Source: JAXGXJ01 sp963829545 (GTDB lineage Bacteria > Actinomycetota > Thermoleophilia > RBG-16-64-13). Taken from it: a DNA stretch of 64,000 nt. The translations under genes were made by a program, and so were the position numbers. The stretch spans positions 73,318 through 137,317 of the forward strand of contig CAWHIX010000014.1 of assembly GCA_963829545.1 (NCBI GenBank), in the 5' to 3' direction. How positions within the stretch are numbered: position 1 is the stretch's first letter; the number at the start of each line of letters is the position of its first letter. The notes beneath the pieces were generated by a model that saw nothing but the letters and a program-made list of their open reading frames with translations, made no database searches and had not been told where the DNA came from. This document shows, in pieces, positions 54,805 through 63,005 of the stretch.

Positions 54805-55164
54805 CCTAGAAGCAGAACGGCCTGCAAATGGTGCCTTGTCGGGAGTACCGAAGTGGACGCCAAGCGGCCTGTCTTTCGCCAAGCATCGGATCTTCAGTCC
54901 GATGGCCGACAACGTGCGCCGCCGTTGCACCGTTGTGGTGCTAGGCCGAGCTCCCTTCTGGTACCGGGTCGCCATGAAGCGGTAGCGAAGGCTAAGCACC
55001 TGGGAATCCTTTCGACGTCGCGGTAGTGCACCGACTGGTCGGACACGCCCGTCCGGACTGTATCCATCTTTGCACCTGTGCCTGCACCGTTGTGGTGCTA
55101 TGTCAACGTGCTCTCCCGGTCTAATCTGGGTTTGAAGCCCTCGGACGAGACAGGGGATCAGCGG
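54805..55164. other. Intergenic region with a repeated 18-bp hairpin
   Basis: No gene is seen in these 360 bp. An identical 18-bp sequence, TGCACCGTTGTGGTGCTA, occurs at 54926-54943 and 55083-55100. Each copy folds as GCACC-GTTGT-GGTGC. The segment 54826-54910 has no convincing ORF on either strand. Confidence 0.65.
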
Positions 55165-55419
55165 ATGACATCTGCCGACCGACCCGATGCCCCCCACGAC
55201 GGGCCGGCTCTCTATGAGATCCGGGTCCGCGGTGTGTTCGACCAGAAGTGGCGTGGCCTTATGGAGGGGATGACTCTGGAGGTCGTCCACGAGGAAGACC
55301 AGCCGGTTACGGTGATCCGTGTGGTCGTGCAGGACCAAGCCGGTCTGGCCGGTCTGCTGGATGCGCTGTTCGGTCTGAACGCCAGGGTTCTATCGGTAAC
55401 CATCCTGGAAGCGGCGTAG
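55165..55419 (+). CDS. Small conserved-looking protein of unknown function
   Basis: The 84-residue product has an alternating strand-helix-strand pattern (ALYEIRVRGVFDQKWRGLMEGMTLEV, then VTVIRVVVQDQAGLAGLLDALFGLNARVLSVTIL). This resembles an ACT-like or ferredoxin-like fold. It is the first gene of a run of small proteins to 57317. AGGGG lies about 10 nt before the ATG at 55165. I cannot assign a function. Confidence 0.6.
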   Translation: MTSADRPDAPHDGPALYEIRVRGVFDQKWRGLMEGMTLEVVHEEDQPVTVIRVVVQDQAGLAGLLDALFGLNARVLSVTILEAA

Positions 55420-55446
55420 GCGTCGAAGGCACTGAAAGGATTCGGC

Positions 55447-55956
55447 ATGGCAGACAACGAGCAGGTCATAGTATTCGCAGGTACTTACGGCTCGCTGCAC
55501 GAGGCGGAGCTCGACTTCGAGACGATAAAGGATCTGCACAAGGAGAAGCTGGTCGGCAAGTACGAAGCGGCCGTGTTCACCAAGCAGGACGACGGCTCGG
55601 TCAAGATCGTCGACACCGACAAGAACTCGCGCAAGAAAGGCCTCAAGATAGGTGTCGCCGCAGGCGCTGTGGTGGGTATCCTCTTCCCGCCGTCTCTCAT
55701 CGCGGGCGCCCTTGCCGGGGGCGGTGTCGGCCTCCTCACGTCTCACTTCACCAAGGGCCTCAAGCGCGGCGAAGTCAAGGAGCTCGGCGAGTTGCTGGAC
55801 GAAGGTCAGGCTGGGATCGTCTTCGTGGGCGTGGTCACCCCCGATCAGAGCATAGACCACCTCCTGACGCACGCGTTGAAGACCGTTACGAAGCAGGTAG
55901 ACGCCAATGCTGAGGAGATTCAGAAGGCCATCGACGACGCGGGCCTAGAGGAATGA
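55447..55956 (+). CDS. DUF1269-like protein with Gly-rich hydrophobic segment
   Basis: The 169-residue product has an N-terminal alpha/beta part (VIVFAGTYGSLHEAELDFETIKDLH). A central Gly/Ala-rich hydrophobic hairpin follows (GVAAGAVVGILFPPSLIAGALAGGGVGLL, about residues 73-101). The C-terminal domain contains VFVGVVTPDQSIDHLLTHAL. This layout is that of DUF1269 proteins, which often associate with membranes; the function is unknown. ATG at 55447 follows AAAGGA. Confidence 0.75.
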   Translation: MADNEQVIVFAGTYGSLHEAELDFETIKDLHKEKLVGKYEAAVFTKQDDGSVKIVDTDKNSRKKGLKIGVAAGAVVGILFPPSLIAGALAGGGVGLLTSHFTKGLKRGEVKELGELLDEGQAGIVFVGVVTPDQSIDHLLTHALKTVTKQVDANAEEIQKAIDDAGLEE

Positions 55957-56054
55957 AGTGGTCTCCACGTCTTGGTCCTCTCCAGGCGGCAAGCCAGCCT
56001 GTCTGGGACTAAGGCATCATGAAGGGCGGCACCCGAGCCGAAAGGAGGAAGGAT

Positions 56055-56498
56055 ATGTCAGTGGATGCATCGTTGGGCCCGATCCAGTACATCGTTCTGG
56101 GGTTCCCGGGCAACAAGTTCAAGGGGGAGATCATCCCCGCTCTTGGCGATCTCGTTAGGGCCGGCACCATCCGGGTGATGGACCTGGCTTTCGTCAGGAA
56201 GGACGCTGACGGGTCCGTCCTCATCATGGAGTTGGAAGATCTAGCCGAGGACGAAGCGGCTCCGTTCGCCGCCTTCGAGAAGCAGATCGGCGACCTGCTC
56301 AACGAGGAAGACCTCCGAGCCGCCGCCGCCGCCCTTGAGCCCGGTTCCTCGGCGGCCGCACTCATCTGGGAGAACGTGTGGGCGCGCAAGTTCGCCGATG
56401 CGGTCAAGGGAGCCGACGGAATGCTCATGGCCTGGGATCACATCCCCTATGAAGCAGTCCAAGCTGTCATGGCCGCCGCTAAGAAACCGGCTGAATGA
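56055..56498 (+). CDS. DUF6325-like protein
   Basis: The 147-residue product begins SLGPIQYIVLGFPGNKFKGEIIPALGDLVRAGTIRVMDLAFVRKD. It continues with Glu/Ala-rich helices and SSAAALIWENVWARKFADAV. This resembles the small actinobacterial family DUF6325, which is usually found beside SHOCT proteins; the function is unknown. It probably works with the DUF1269-like protein upstream, which shares the strand-helix start. AAAGGAGGAAGG precedes the ATG at 56055. Confidence 0.75.
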   Translation: MSVDASLGPIQYIVLGFPGNKFKGEIIPALGDLVRAGTIRVMDLAFVRKDADGSVLIMELEDLAEDEAAPFAAFEKQIGDLLNEEDLRAAAAALEPGSSAAALIWENVWARKFADAVKGADGMLMAWDHIPYEAVQAVMAAAKKPAE

Positions 56499-56518
56499 GA
56501 AGAAGGAGGCACAAGACG

Positions 56519-56848
56519 ATGATGAGAAGAAGACGGATGGGACCCAGCCTGCTCGGCGTGGCTGCCGGCACCGCTGTCATCGCCGGGACCGCCGGCGCCG
56601 TTCACCACCACCAACAACAGAAGTATGCGAATCAGCAGCAGCAGGCCGCCTACGAGGCGCAGCAGCAGCAGGCGGCCGTGGAAGCCGCGGCCGCCCAGGC
56701 GGTGGCCCAGCAGCAGTACGCTCCGCTGCTCCGCCCGGCCGGCATGGACACCGCCGCTGAGATCCAGAAGTTGGCGGAGTTGAAGGCCCAGGGCATCCTC
56801 ACCGATGAGGAATTCGCCGCGGCCAAGGCGAAGTTGTTAGGTCTGTAA
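56519..56848 (+). CDS. SHOCT-domain protein
   Basis: The 109-residue product starts with an Arg-rich stretch and one short hydrophobic helix (LLGVAAGTAVIAGTAGAV). A His/Gln/Ala-rich coiled segment follows. The C-terminal SHOCT domain is EIQKLAELKAQGILTDEEFAAAKAKLL. SHOCT domains are short oligomerisation helices at protein ends. AAGGAGG lies 9 nt before the ATG at 56519. Third gene of the cluster. Confidence 0.8.
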   Translation: MMRRRRMGPSLLGVAAGTAVIAGTAGAVHHHQQQKYANQQQQAAYEAQQQQAAVEAAAAQAVAQQQYAPLLRPAGMDTAAEIQKLAELKAQGILTDEEFAAAKAKLLGL

Positions 56849-56879
56849 TCGGTCGTAAACGCAGCGAAACGGAGGAAGT

Positions 56880-57317
56880 ATGAAGCAGTTCTCAAAACGC
56901 TGGTTCGTCCTGCTGGCTCTGATGACGGCCCTGCTGCTCAGCCTGACTGGCTGCGCCGGCTGGACAGGCAGCGTGATCTGGACGATGTGCGTGTTCTTCT
57001 TCTGGATGATCTACCTCTGGATGTTCATCACCGTGTTCGCCGACATCTTCCGGCGGCACGATATGAGCGGCGGGAAGAAGGCTTTCTGGATCATCTTCGT
57101 GATCTTCATCCCCCTGATCGGGATAATCGCCTACATGATCGCCCGGCCGAAGCCGATGACCCAGGAGGCCCAGATGATGGAAGAGGCCCAGGTGGCGCAG
57201 CAGCCTCCAGCCGGTTACTCCGCAGCCGAGGAGATCTCCAAAGCTCAGGCGCTGAAAGATAGCGGCGCCATCACCGACGCGGAGTTCGAGGCAATGAAGC
57301 GGAAGGCCCTGGGTTAG
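56880..57317 (+). CDS. PLDc_N-like membrane protein with C-terminal SHOCT domain
   Basis: The 145-residue product has a signal-like first helix ending in LTGC, which could be a lipobox. Two more helices follow (VIWTMCVFFFWMIYLWMFITVFADIFRR and KKAFWIIFVIFIPLIGIIAYMIARP), with the PLDc_N pattern of cardiolipin synthase-type N-termini. It ends in a SHOCT domain (EEISKAQALKDSGAITDAEFEAMKRKAL). Sharing SHOCT with the previous gene suggests that the two products pair at the membrane. Confidence 0.82.
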   Translation: MKQFSKRWFVLLALMTALLLSLTGCAGWTGSVIWTMCVFFFWMIYLWMFITVFADIFRRHDMSGGKKAFWIIFVIFIPLIGIIAYMIARPKPMTQEAQMMEEAQVAQQPPAGYSAAEEISKAQALKDSGAITDAEFEAMKRKALG

Positions 57318-57331
57318 TCAACGAGGCCGCC

Positions 57332-57377
57332 GAAAAGGAGCCATGCGCGAGTTCCCACCCGCGCATCGCTCCTTTTC
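57332..57377 (+). terminator. Terminator of the SHOCT cluster
   Basis: GAAAAGGAGC (57332-57341) pairs perfectly with GCTCCTTTTC (57368-57377), with an inner ATGCGC/GCGCAT stem. It lies 14 nt after the last stop. Confidence 0.85.
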
Positions 57378-57834
57378 GTTGCCGTATTCATCGCGGCAAC
57401 GGCCGACGGCGTATTGAATGGCGGTGCGCCCATGCGCCGCACCTGTCGAGCCACTTCTAGGCGGGCAAATCGAGTTGGGCACGCTTCCGCCCGGTCCCGG
57501 TCTTGATGTTATTGAACAACCCTCGTGGTCCGAGACGATGATGGGTAGTCTCGACCGGGCCCAAAGTGATACCCAGAACGATGGAAGGGTGGCTTATCGA
57601 AGTCAGCGCGAGTCTCATCCCATCCCGGCGTTTTCGAGTGCTCGTCAATCGTTAACATGTGACCGTGGGTCATTAGGGAGAGAAGCATAACGGTGGTCAG
57701 TTTCATCGGGGCCCCCCATTCCAGACCCTGATCCTGCGCGAGTCCCATGACCAGTTCCAGGCAGATCTCCTCTGCTATCAGCATGAGGGGGCAATGACAA
57801 GAGAAGGTAAAGGAACAATCAAGATCTTGGTCAG
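57378..57834. other. Intergenic region of lower GC, no recognisable gene
   Basis: The base composition is visibly less GC-rich than the surroundings, and third positions lack the strong G/C bias of real genes here. Open frames on both strands (for example 57418-57690 plus and 57509-57874 minus) give no family I know. It may be the remnant of a lost or foreign gene. Confidence 0.45.
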
Positions 57835-58098
57835 GTGAAGCTGGGAGTCGTGCTGGGCCATTGTCGTCTTCCACCGTGCTTCAGGCCCGGTGATAAGCTG
57901 GAAGCCACTGACGGCAGCCTCGCCACCCAAGAAGGGGGTTCGACCGATGGCCTTCTCAGAGCCATCGAATGGGACGACGTCCCGGGCGCAACGAAGTTCG
58001 CCGAAGGACTGGAGACACACGAGGCCATGGAGTGGGCCACCGCTGGAACATGGTCCCGTGTGCGCGTGGTCGAGGAGTTGTTCGAGGTGGACGCCTGA
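57835..58098 (+). CDS. Hypothetical protein, uncertain
   Basis: An 87-codon frame from GTG at 57835 has the high G/C third-position bias of local genes, mainly in its second half (GLLRAIEWDDVPGATKFAEGLETHEAMEWAT). No good ribosome-binding site is seen, and the first 35 residues look poor. It could be the 3' end of a decayed gene whose 5' part lies in the low-GC stretch upstream. Confidence 0.3.
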   Translation: MKLGVVLGHCRLPPCFRPGDKLEATDGSLATQEGGSTDGLLRAIEWDDVPGATKFAEGLETHEAMEWATAGTWSRVRVVEELFEVDA

Positions 58099-58124
58099 AT
58101 GCGACTGCTGCCGGGGGGTTCGTG

Positions 58125-58346
58125 ATGAGCTACGAGGCTCAGGATCATGATGACGAGGTTCGGGTTGATGACGACGGCGAAGAGTTCGGCGACGACCGCG
58201 AGGCCATCAAGGAAGATATCCGCGAGGAGCAGGCCCTCCTCAAGGAGATAGAAGATCTCGAGGAGCAGGCCGAGCATCTCCAAGAGGAGCGCGAGCGTCG
58301 CCGCAAGCTATTCCTGGCCGAAGAGGGAGAAGCTGAGGAAGACTAG
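58125..58346 (+). CDS. Small acidic coiled-coil protein
   Basis: The 73-residue product is very rich in Glu and Asp. From about residue 25 it has a heptad-like coiled coil (EDIREEQALLKEIEDLEEQAEHLQEERERRRKLF). ATG at 58125 has GGGGGG about 6 nt upstream. No family is recognised. Confidence 0.55.
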   Translation: MSYEAQDHDDEVRVDDDGEEFGDDREAIKEDIREEQALLKEIEDLEEQAEHLQEERERRRKLFLAEEGEAEED

Positions 58347-58387
58347 AGAGGCTGAGGGAGGACCGGCTGCACCCGGAGCGCTCGCCC

Positions 58388-59407
58388 TCAGCCCCCCATG
58401 CCCAGCATGGCGGCAGTTCGCCAGTACAGCGCGTCCTTCTCGTTTTCGTCCATGGGCTGCTGCTCGAGGAAGTCCATGCAGGCCTTCATAGATTCGAAAG
58501 GATAGTCGGTACCCAGGACCATCCTCTCTGTGCCCAGAGAATCACGGGTACAGGAGAAGGCCTGCGGGGAGTAATTGCCGCTCGTAGACGACACGATGTT
58601 GTCGCGGATGTAGTCGCTGGGCATGCGCTTGAGCTTGGGGGCCACCGTGGGGTCAACGGGAACGTGCCCCTGGATGTACGGCCGGTCCACGCGGTCGAGC
58701 ATGAAGGGGAAGCCTTCACCGTAGTGGCCGAGGATGAGCTTGAGCCTCGGGAAGGTGTCGAACACCCCTCCGACTATCATGCGCATCACCACTAGGGACG
58801 TCTCCGCCCCGAAGCCGAAGCTGGGACCGGCGACGCCCATGCCGTGGGTGACGAACTGGGGCACGATGGGGTAGGTGGGGTGCAGGTAGATGGGGACGTC
58901 CAGTTCCTCAGCTTTGGCCAGAAGGGGCCAGTAGCGCTTCTCGTCCAGGAACGAATCCCCAAAATTCGAATGGGTGTTCCAGCCCGTGAAGCCAAGGTCC
59001 TTGACTGTCCGCTCGAGTTCGGCAACGGCCGATTCCACGTCTTTGGGGGCGAGGGTGGCGTAACCCTCGAACCGATCGGGGAAGCGCCCGACGGCTTCCG
59101 CCAGAGCATCGTTGGTCTCTCTGGCCACCCGGGTGCCGACCGAAGGTGGAAAAGGCTCGGTGCCTGGAGCAGCCAGCGATAGGACGGCCTTGTCGATGCC
59201 CGCTTCGTCGAGGAGCTTGATGCGGCCCTCCCCGAGATCCAGGAGCTTGTCCAGCAGCCCGTAGGGAAGATAAGCGCCCTCCACCGGGTACAGGCGGTAC
59301 TTCGTCAGTGGGTCGTCCACCAGACGGGGATAGCCCTGATTCGCCCGCAACGCTTCCACCCATGACTCGGACGCAAAGTGATTCTCGAGGTCTACCTTCT
59401 TGGTCAC
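58388..59407 (-). CDS. Amidohydrolase-2 family protein (decarboxylase-like)
   Basis: This TIM-barrel metal enzyme of the amidohydrolase-2 group includes gamma-resorcylate and ACMS decarboxylases. The first metal motif reads DLENHF at residues 6-11. The barrel His sites are IYLHPTYP and LILGHYGEGFPFMLDRVDR, and the last Asp is in VLGTDYPFES. Length 339 fits. The substrate cannot be told. It lies 42 bp downstream of the flavodiiron gene on the same strand, so the two may be co-transcribed. Confidence 0.87.
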   Translation of the reverse strand: MTKKVDLENHFASESWVEALRANQGYPRLVDDPLTKYRLYPVEGAYLPYGLLDKLLDLGEGRIKLLDEAGIDKAVLSLAAPGTEPFPPSVGTRVARETNDALAEAVGRFPDRFEGYATLAPKDVESAVAELERTVKDLGFTGWNTHSNFGDSFLDEKRYWPLLAKAEELDVPIYLHPTYPIVPQFVTHGMGVAGPSFGFGAETSLVVMRMIVGGVFDTFPRLKLILGHYGEGFPFMLDRVDRPYIQGHVPVDPTVAPKLKRMPSDYIRDNIVSSTSGNYSPQAFSCTRDSLGTERMVLGTDYPFESMKACMDFLEQQPMDENEKDALYWRTAAMLGMGG

Positions 59408-59449
59408 GTCGGCTCCTTCGGCTCGTTTCGAATCAGTTGGCTTGTCTTC

Positions 59450-60625
59450 TCACATCAACCCGGCCTCGGCGTGCTTCGCAGCTATCGCGGCCGCCAAGGC
59501 GTCGACCTTCTCCAGATCTTCTTGCCGCGGTGCACCCTTCACCACCACGGGCTCGATGAATTCCGCCTTCATTCCACTGGTCAGCGACTTGACCACCTCC
59601 AGCATGTTACTGGCCCAACCGAAGGTGCCCACGACCGACAGGAACTTGGCCTTCGGACGCAGAGCGTTGGCCAGGTAAAGCGCCGATACCATGGCCGGGT
59701 GAGGTCCGGTCATGACCGTCGGAGTGCCGACCACGATGGTAGCCGCGTCCACCAGGGCTGTCGCCAGGTGGCCGACGTCGAGCCCGACGAGGTCGAAGCG
59801 CTCCACCTTGACCCCGCGCTCCACAAGGGCTCGCGTCAAGCGCTCCACCAGCACCTCCGTGCTGCCGTGCATGGTCACGTAGGGGATGACGGCCAGATTG
59901 TGGGGCGGTCCCTCCGCCCAGTCCTTGTAGGCCTCGATGATCAGCGAAGGCCGGGCGTAGACGGGTCCGTGGCTGGGGGCGATGAAGGCCACATCCAGCT
60001 GCCCCACCTTCTGCAGGTTACGGGCCACGGCCGCGTGAAAGGGCATCATGATCTCGGCGTAGTAGCGCTTGGCGGCCGGCAGGAGCTCTTCGTCGCTCCC
60101 GAACAGATCGGAGGTCGCCAGATGCGAGCCGAAGAAGTCGGCGCTGAGCAGAACGCGGTCCTCAACGAGGTACGTGGACATAGTCTCCGGCCAGTGGACC
60201 CAGGGCGTATGCAGAAAGCGCAGGGTCCTATTGCCGAGGGCAAGCTCCTCGCCGTCCTCGACCACCTGGAGGATGGCCGGATCAATGTGCAGGTGAGTCG
60301 CGATCAGATCGACCGCCTTGGGGCTGCACAAGACCTTAGCCTCAGGATAGCGAGTGAGGACGACAGGCAGGGAACCGGAGTGGTCCTGCTCGGCGTGGTG
60401 GATGACGATGTAGTCGAGCCGCTCGACGGACGACAGATTAGCGAGCAGCGTGTCCGTTTTTGCGGGGTCGACCGTGTCGAAGAGCACCGTCTTGTCACCC
60501 GCGCGGAGAAGATAGGAGTTGTAGCTGGTGCCCTGGGGCAGAGCCACGAGCGCGTCGAACACGCGCCTGTCCCAGTCGACCGCCCCGACTGCGTGGAGCC
60601 CTGGCACTATCTCACGACCGTTCAT
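59450..60625 (-). CDS. Flavodiiron protein (A-type flavoprotein, FprA-like)
   Basis: This cytoplasmic enzyme reduces O2 to water or NO to N2O. The N-terminal metallo-beta-lactamase domain has a complete diiron site: HHAEQDH (His, Glu, Asp, His), TPWVHWPET, SADFFGSH and PSHGPVY. The C-terminal flavodoxin domain (about residues 245-390) has IPYVTMHGSTEVL for FMN phosphate and VGTFGWAS. Length 391 is the short form without a rubredoxin domain. It indicates an anaerobic or microaerophilic life style. GGAGG lies just before the ATG at 60625. Confidence 0.94.
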   Translation of the reverse strand: MNGREIVPGLHAVGAVDWDRRVFDALVALPQGTSYNSYLLRAGDKTVLFDTVDPAKTDTLLANLSSVERLDYIVIHHAEQDHSGSLPVVLTRYPEAKVLCSPKAVDLIATHLHIDPAILQVVEDGEELALGNRTLRFLHTPWVHWPETMSTYLVEDRVLLSADFFGSHLATSDLFGSDEELLPAAKRYYAEIMMPFHAAVARNLQKVGQLDVAFIAPSHGPVYARPSLIIEAYKDWAEGPPHNLAVIPYVTMHGSTEVLVERLTRALVERGVKVERFDLVGLDVGHLATALVDAATIVVGTPTVMTGPHPAMVSALYLANALRPKAKFLSVVGTFGWASNMLEVVKSLTSGMKAEFIEPVVVKGAPRQEDLEKVDALAAAIAAKHAEAGLM

Positions 60626-60769
60626 CTGCCTCCGTCCTCCGGACCGACCCGACCTTCAGAGTGTACGTTTCCCCATCGCGCCTCGGTCGGAACCTGGTGC
60701 CCATGCATCGGGACGAGCCACGGCTGGAGGGAGCCGGGCCCACGAGCTGGCCCGTGATATTCTCCGCTC

Positions 60770-61860
60770 ATGCTTATAGCAGACCTCGAGCGCATCTTGG
60801 ATACGCTGGCTCCCTTCGCTCTGGCCGAACCGTGGGATAACGCCGGGCTACAGGTGGGCGATCGGGATGCGCCCGTGGACCGGGTGCTGGTGTCACTGGA
60901 TCTCACCCCGGACGTGGTGGACGAAGCCGTCACCGGCGGTTTCGGCACCGTGATCACCCATCATCCTCTGCTCTTCGCTCCCGTGCGCACGCTCGTAGAC
61001 TCACATCCCCGCGAGCGCCTGCTCAGGCGGGTGGTGGCGGCCGGGTTGAACGTGATCTCCTGCCACACCAACCTCGACTCGGCGCCGGGCGGGCTGGCGG
61101 ACGTCGCCGCCGAAGCCCTAGGCCTGAGCGACATCAGGCCTCTGGAGCCGGCTTCTGCGTCGTGGTGCAAGCTGGTGGGCTTCATCCCGCCGGAGTCGGT
61201 GGAGAAAGTGGCCGGCGCGGTCTTCGCGGCCGGGGCCGGCGTCATCGGTGACTACACCGAGTGCGCGTTCACACTGACCGGACAGGGTTGGTTCACACCC
61301 GGGGCCGGGGCGAACCCTACCATCGGACACCTGAACCTTCCCGAGCGGACCCCCGAGGTACGCTGGGAGACCGTTGTGCCGCGCCCCCGGTTGAGGGATG
61401 TCGTCGAGGCCTATCTGGCCGCTCATCCGTATGAGGAGCCGGCTTTCAACGTCTTTCCTGTGGAGGACATCGTGCCGCGTGCTGGTTTGGGCCGAGTGGG
61501 GGAGTTGGCTAAGGCGCAGACCGTCGAGAGCCTGGCCTGTCGGCTTGCCGGAGAACTTGGTCTGCCGTCGCTTGCCTTCACCGGCGACGGTAGCCGGCTG
61601 TGAAGCGCGTGGCCTCGTGCCGGGAAGCGGCCGCAGCCTCATCGACCAGGCGGCCGGGCGGGCGGACGTCTTCGTCACCGGCGATGTCGGCTATCACGAC
61701 GCGGAACGCGTCGAAGAGGCTGGTCTGGCCCTCATTGCCGCGCCACACGGAGAGCTGGAATGGTATGCACTGCGTCGCTGGATCCCGGTCCTCAGCCGCA
61801 GGCTGGCGAATGAACAGGTGACGGTGACCGAGTCGAACCGCTGGCGCTCGCCCTGGAGCG
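60770..61860 (+). pseudogene. Nif3-like dinuclear metal centre protein, frameshifted twice
   Basis: This is a member of the NIF3/YbgI family (GTP cyclohydrolase I type 2-like). These are ring-forming proteins with a two-metal site of uncertain function. The first frame runs from ATG 60770 (LERILDTLAPFALAEPWDNAGLQVGD, TNLDSAPGGLADVAAE) to FTGDGSRL at 61603. The C-terminal part, LVPGSGRSLIDQAAGRADVFVTGDVGYHDA and AAPHGELEWYALRRW, lies two frame steps away. Missing single bases at about 61599 and 61613 would restore DGSRxVKRVAxLVPGSG. No stop separates it from the RNase HI sequence downstream. Confidence 0.82.
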
Positions 61861-61943
61861 ATGCGGGACCGACAGGGCTCTGTGACGATGCGGACTCCAC
61901 GGCGCGGCCGGCAGCGAAGCAGCAGCCAAAGGACCTGTCGTCA

Positions 61944-62430
61944 GTGTCGTGGCCGCAGCGGCCACGACGCCTAACTCGTCGGCGCACCGCCCCGCAGGTC
62001 GGGCTTGACTCAGATGGCGCGGCCCGGCTCTACGTCGACGGAGGCTCCCGCGGCAACCCGGGAAAGAGCGCCATCGGAGTCGTCCTTCAGGACGAACGCG
62101 GCGAGCTCTTGGCGGAGATAGGGCGCACCATCGGCATAGCGACCAACAACGTGGCCGAGTACCGAGCGCTACTGACCGGCCTGGGGTTGGCTGGGGACCA
62201 CCGGATCCAACAACTCGAGGTGTTCTCCGACTCGGAGCTCCTGGTGAAGCAGATCCTCGGACAGTACCGGGTCAAGAACGAGGGACTGCAACCTCTCTAT
62301 GAGGAGGCAAAAGCGCGGCTGAAGAGGTTCCGGCGCTTCACCATCACGCACGTCCCTCGGAGAGAAGAACGCCCACGCCGACAGACTTGTCAACCAAGCG
62401 TTGGACGAAGCGGCCGCGAGACGCGACTGA
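61944..62430 (+). pseudogene. Ribonuclease HI-like protein, frameshifted
   Basis: This RNase H fold protein (RnhA/RnhB-like plant and actinobacterial type) cuts RNA in RNA-DNA hybrids. The catalytic acids are visible: Asp in RLYVDGGSRGNPG, Glu in NNVAEYRALLTGL and Asp in VFSDSELLVKQI. The last part, KNAHADRLVNQALDEAAARRD, is in another frame from about 62362. One extra a near 62361 explains the shift, and the TGA at 62428 would end the gene. GTG at 61944 is a guess at the start, since the frame is continuous with nif3. Confidence 0.8.
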
Positions 62431-62497
62431 GTAGTGGCCAGCGCCCCAGATTCGCGAGAGCCGTCCGACGCTGCCGACGTCCCGACTCCACTGAGGA

Positions 62498-62554
62498 GCT
62501 CTGCCGTCGCCGACGAAGCTTGCCGAAGGCGTGCTTGGGAGGGGATGGCAGAGC
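62498..62554 (+). repeat. Structured repeat element, copy C
   Basis: GCTCTGCC (62498-62505) pairs with GGCAGAGC (62547-62554), and the stem extends inward by one wobble and one further pair. The 21-nt core at 62516-62536 is identical to copy B. The right arm ends 4 nt before the -35 box of the tRNA-Gly promoter, as copy B sits before tRNA-Ala. Confidence 0.78.
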
Positions 62555-62558
62555 GACG

Positions 62559-62587
62559 TTGCATCGCGCTGAGGGGTAGTCTATAAT
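62559..62587 (+). promoter_or_regulatory. tRNA-Gly/tRNA-Cys promoter
   Basis: TTGCAT (62559-62564), a 17-bp spacer and a perfect TATAAT (62582-62587) lie 21 nt before tRNA-Gly. It probably also drives tRNA-Cys. Confidence 0.75.
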
Positions 62588-62608
62588 CCACCGGCCGCGA
62601 GGTATCGG

Positions 62609-62685
62609 GCGGATGTAGCTCAGTTGGCTAGAGCGTCTGCTTGCCATGCAGAAGGTCGAGGGTTCGAATCCCTTCATCCGCTCCA
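62609..62685 (+). tRNA. tRNA-Gly (anticodon GCC)
   Basis: Acceptor GCGGATG/CATCCGC, anticodon stem TCTGC/GCAGA with loop TTGCCAT, and T loop TTCGAAT. CCA is encoded at 62683-62685. Confidence 0.93.
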
Positions 62686-62750
62686 TGTTCTTCCGGTCTC
62701 GGCGAACGCGGCGTTCAGATGTCTCGTGGCAGCGCGCTTGTCGCAGTCGA

Positions 62751-62822
62751 GGCGACGTGGCCGAGTGGTTTAGGCACGGGTCTGCAAAACCCGCTACACC
62801 GGTTCGACTCCGGTCGTCGCCT
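62751..62822 (+). tRNA. tRNA-Cys (anticodon GCA)
   Basis: Acceptor GGCGACG/CGTCGCC, anticodon stem CGGGT/ACCCG with loop CTGCAAA, T loop TTCGACT, discriminator T. CCA is not encoded. It lies 65 bp after tRNA-Gly and probably shares its promoter. Confidence 0.92.
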
Positions 62823-63005
62823 CCTCGTAGAAGTGCTGCAAATACCCTGGTTTTCCGTGGTAGTTGCGGTCATGCGTCGGTGGCTATTGGGCGCTGGTTC
62901 ATGCATCCGACGGAGAGCGTGGCCCGTCGTGGCTCTCGCGGGTTCCACCCGGTTACGATGGTTCATTATCGGAGCGCTGCCAAGAAAGGCTCCGACTCTG
63001 TCGTC

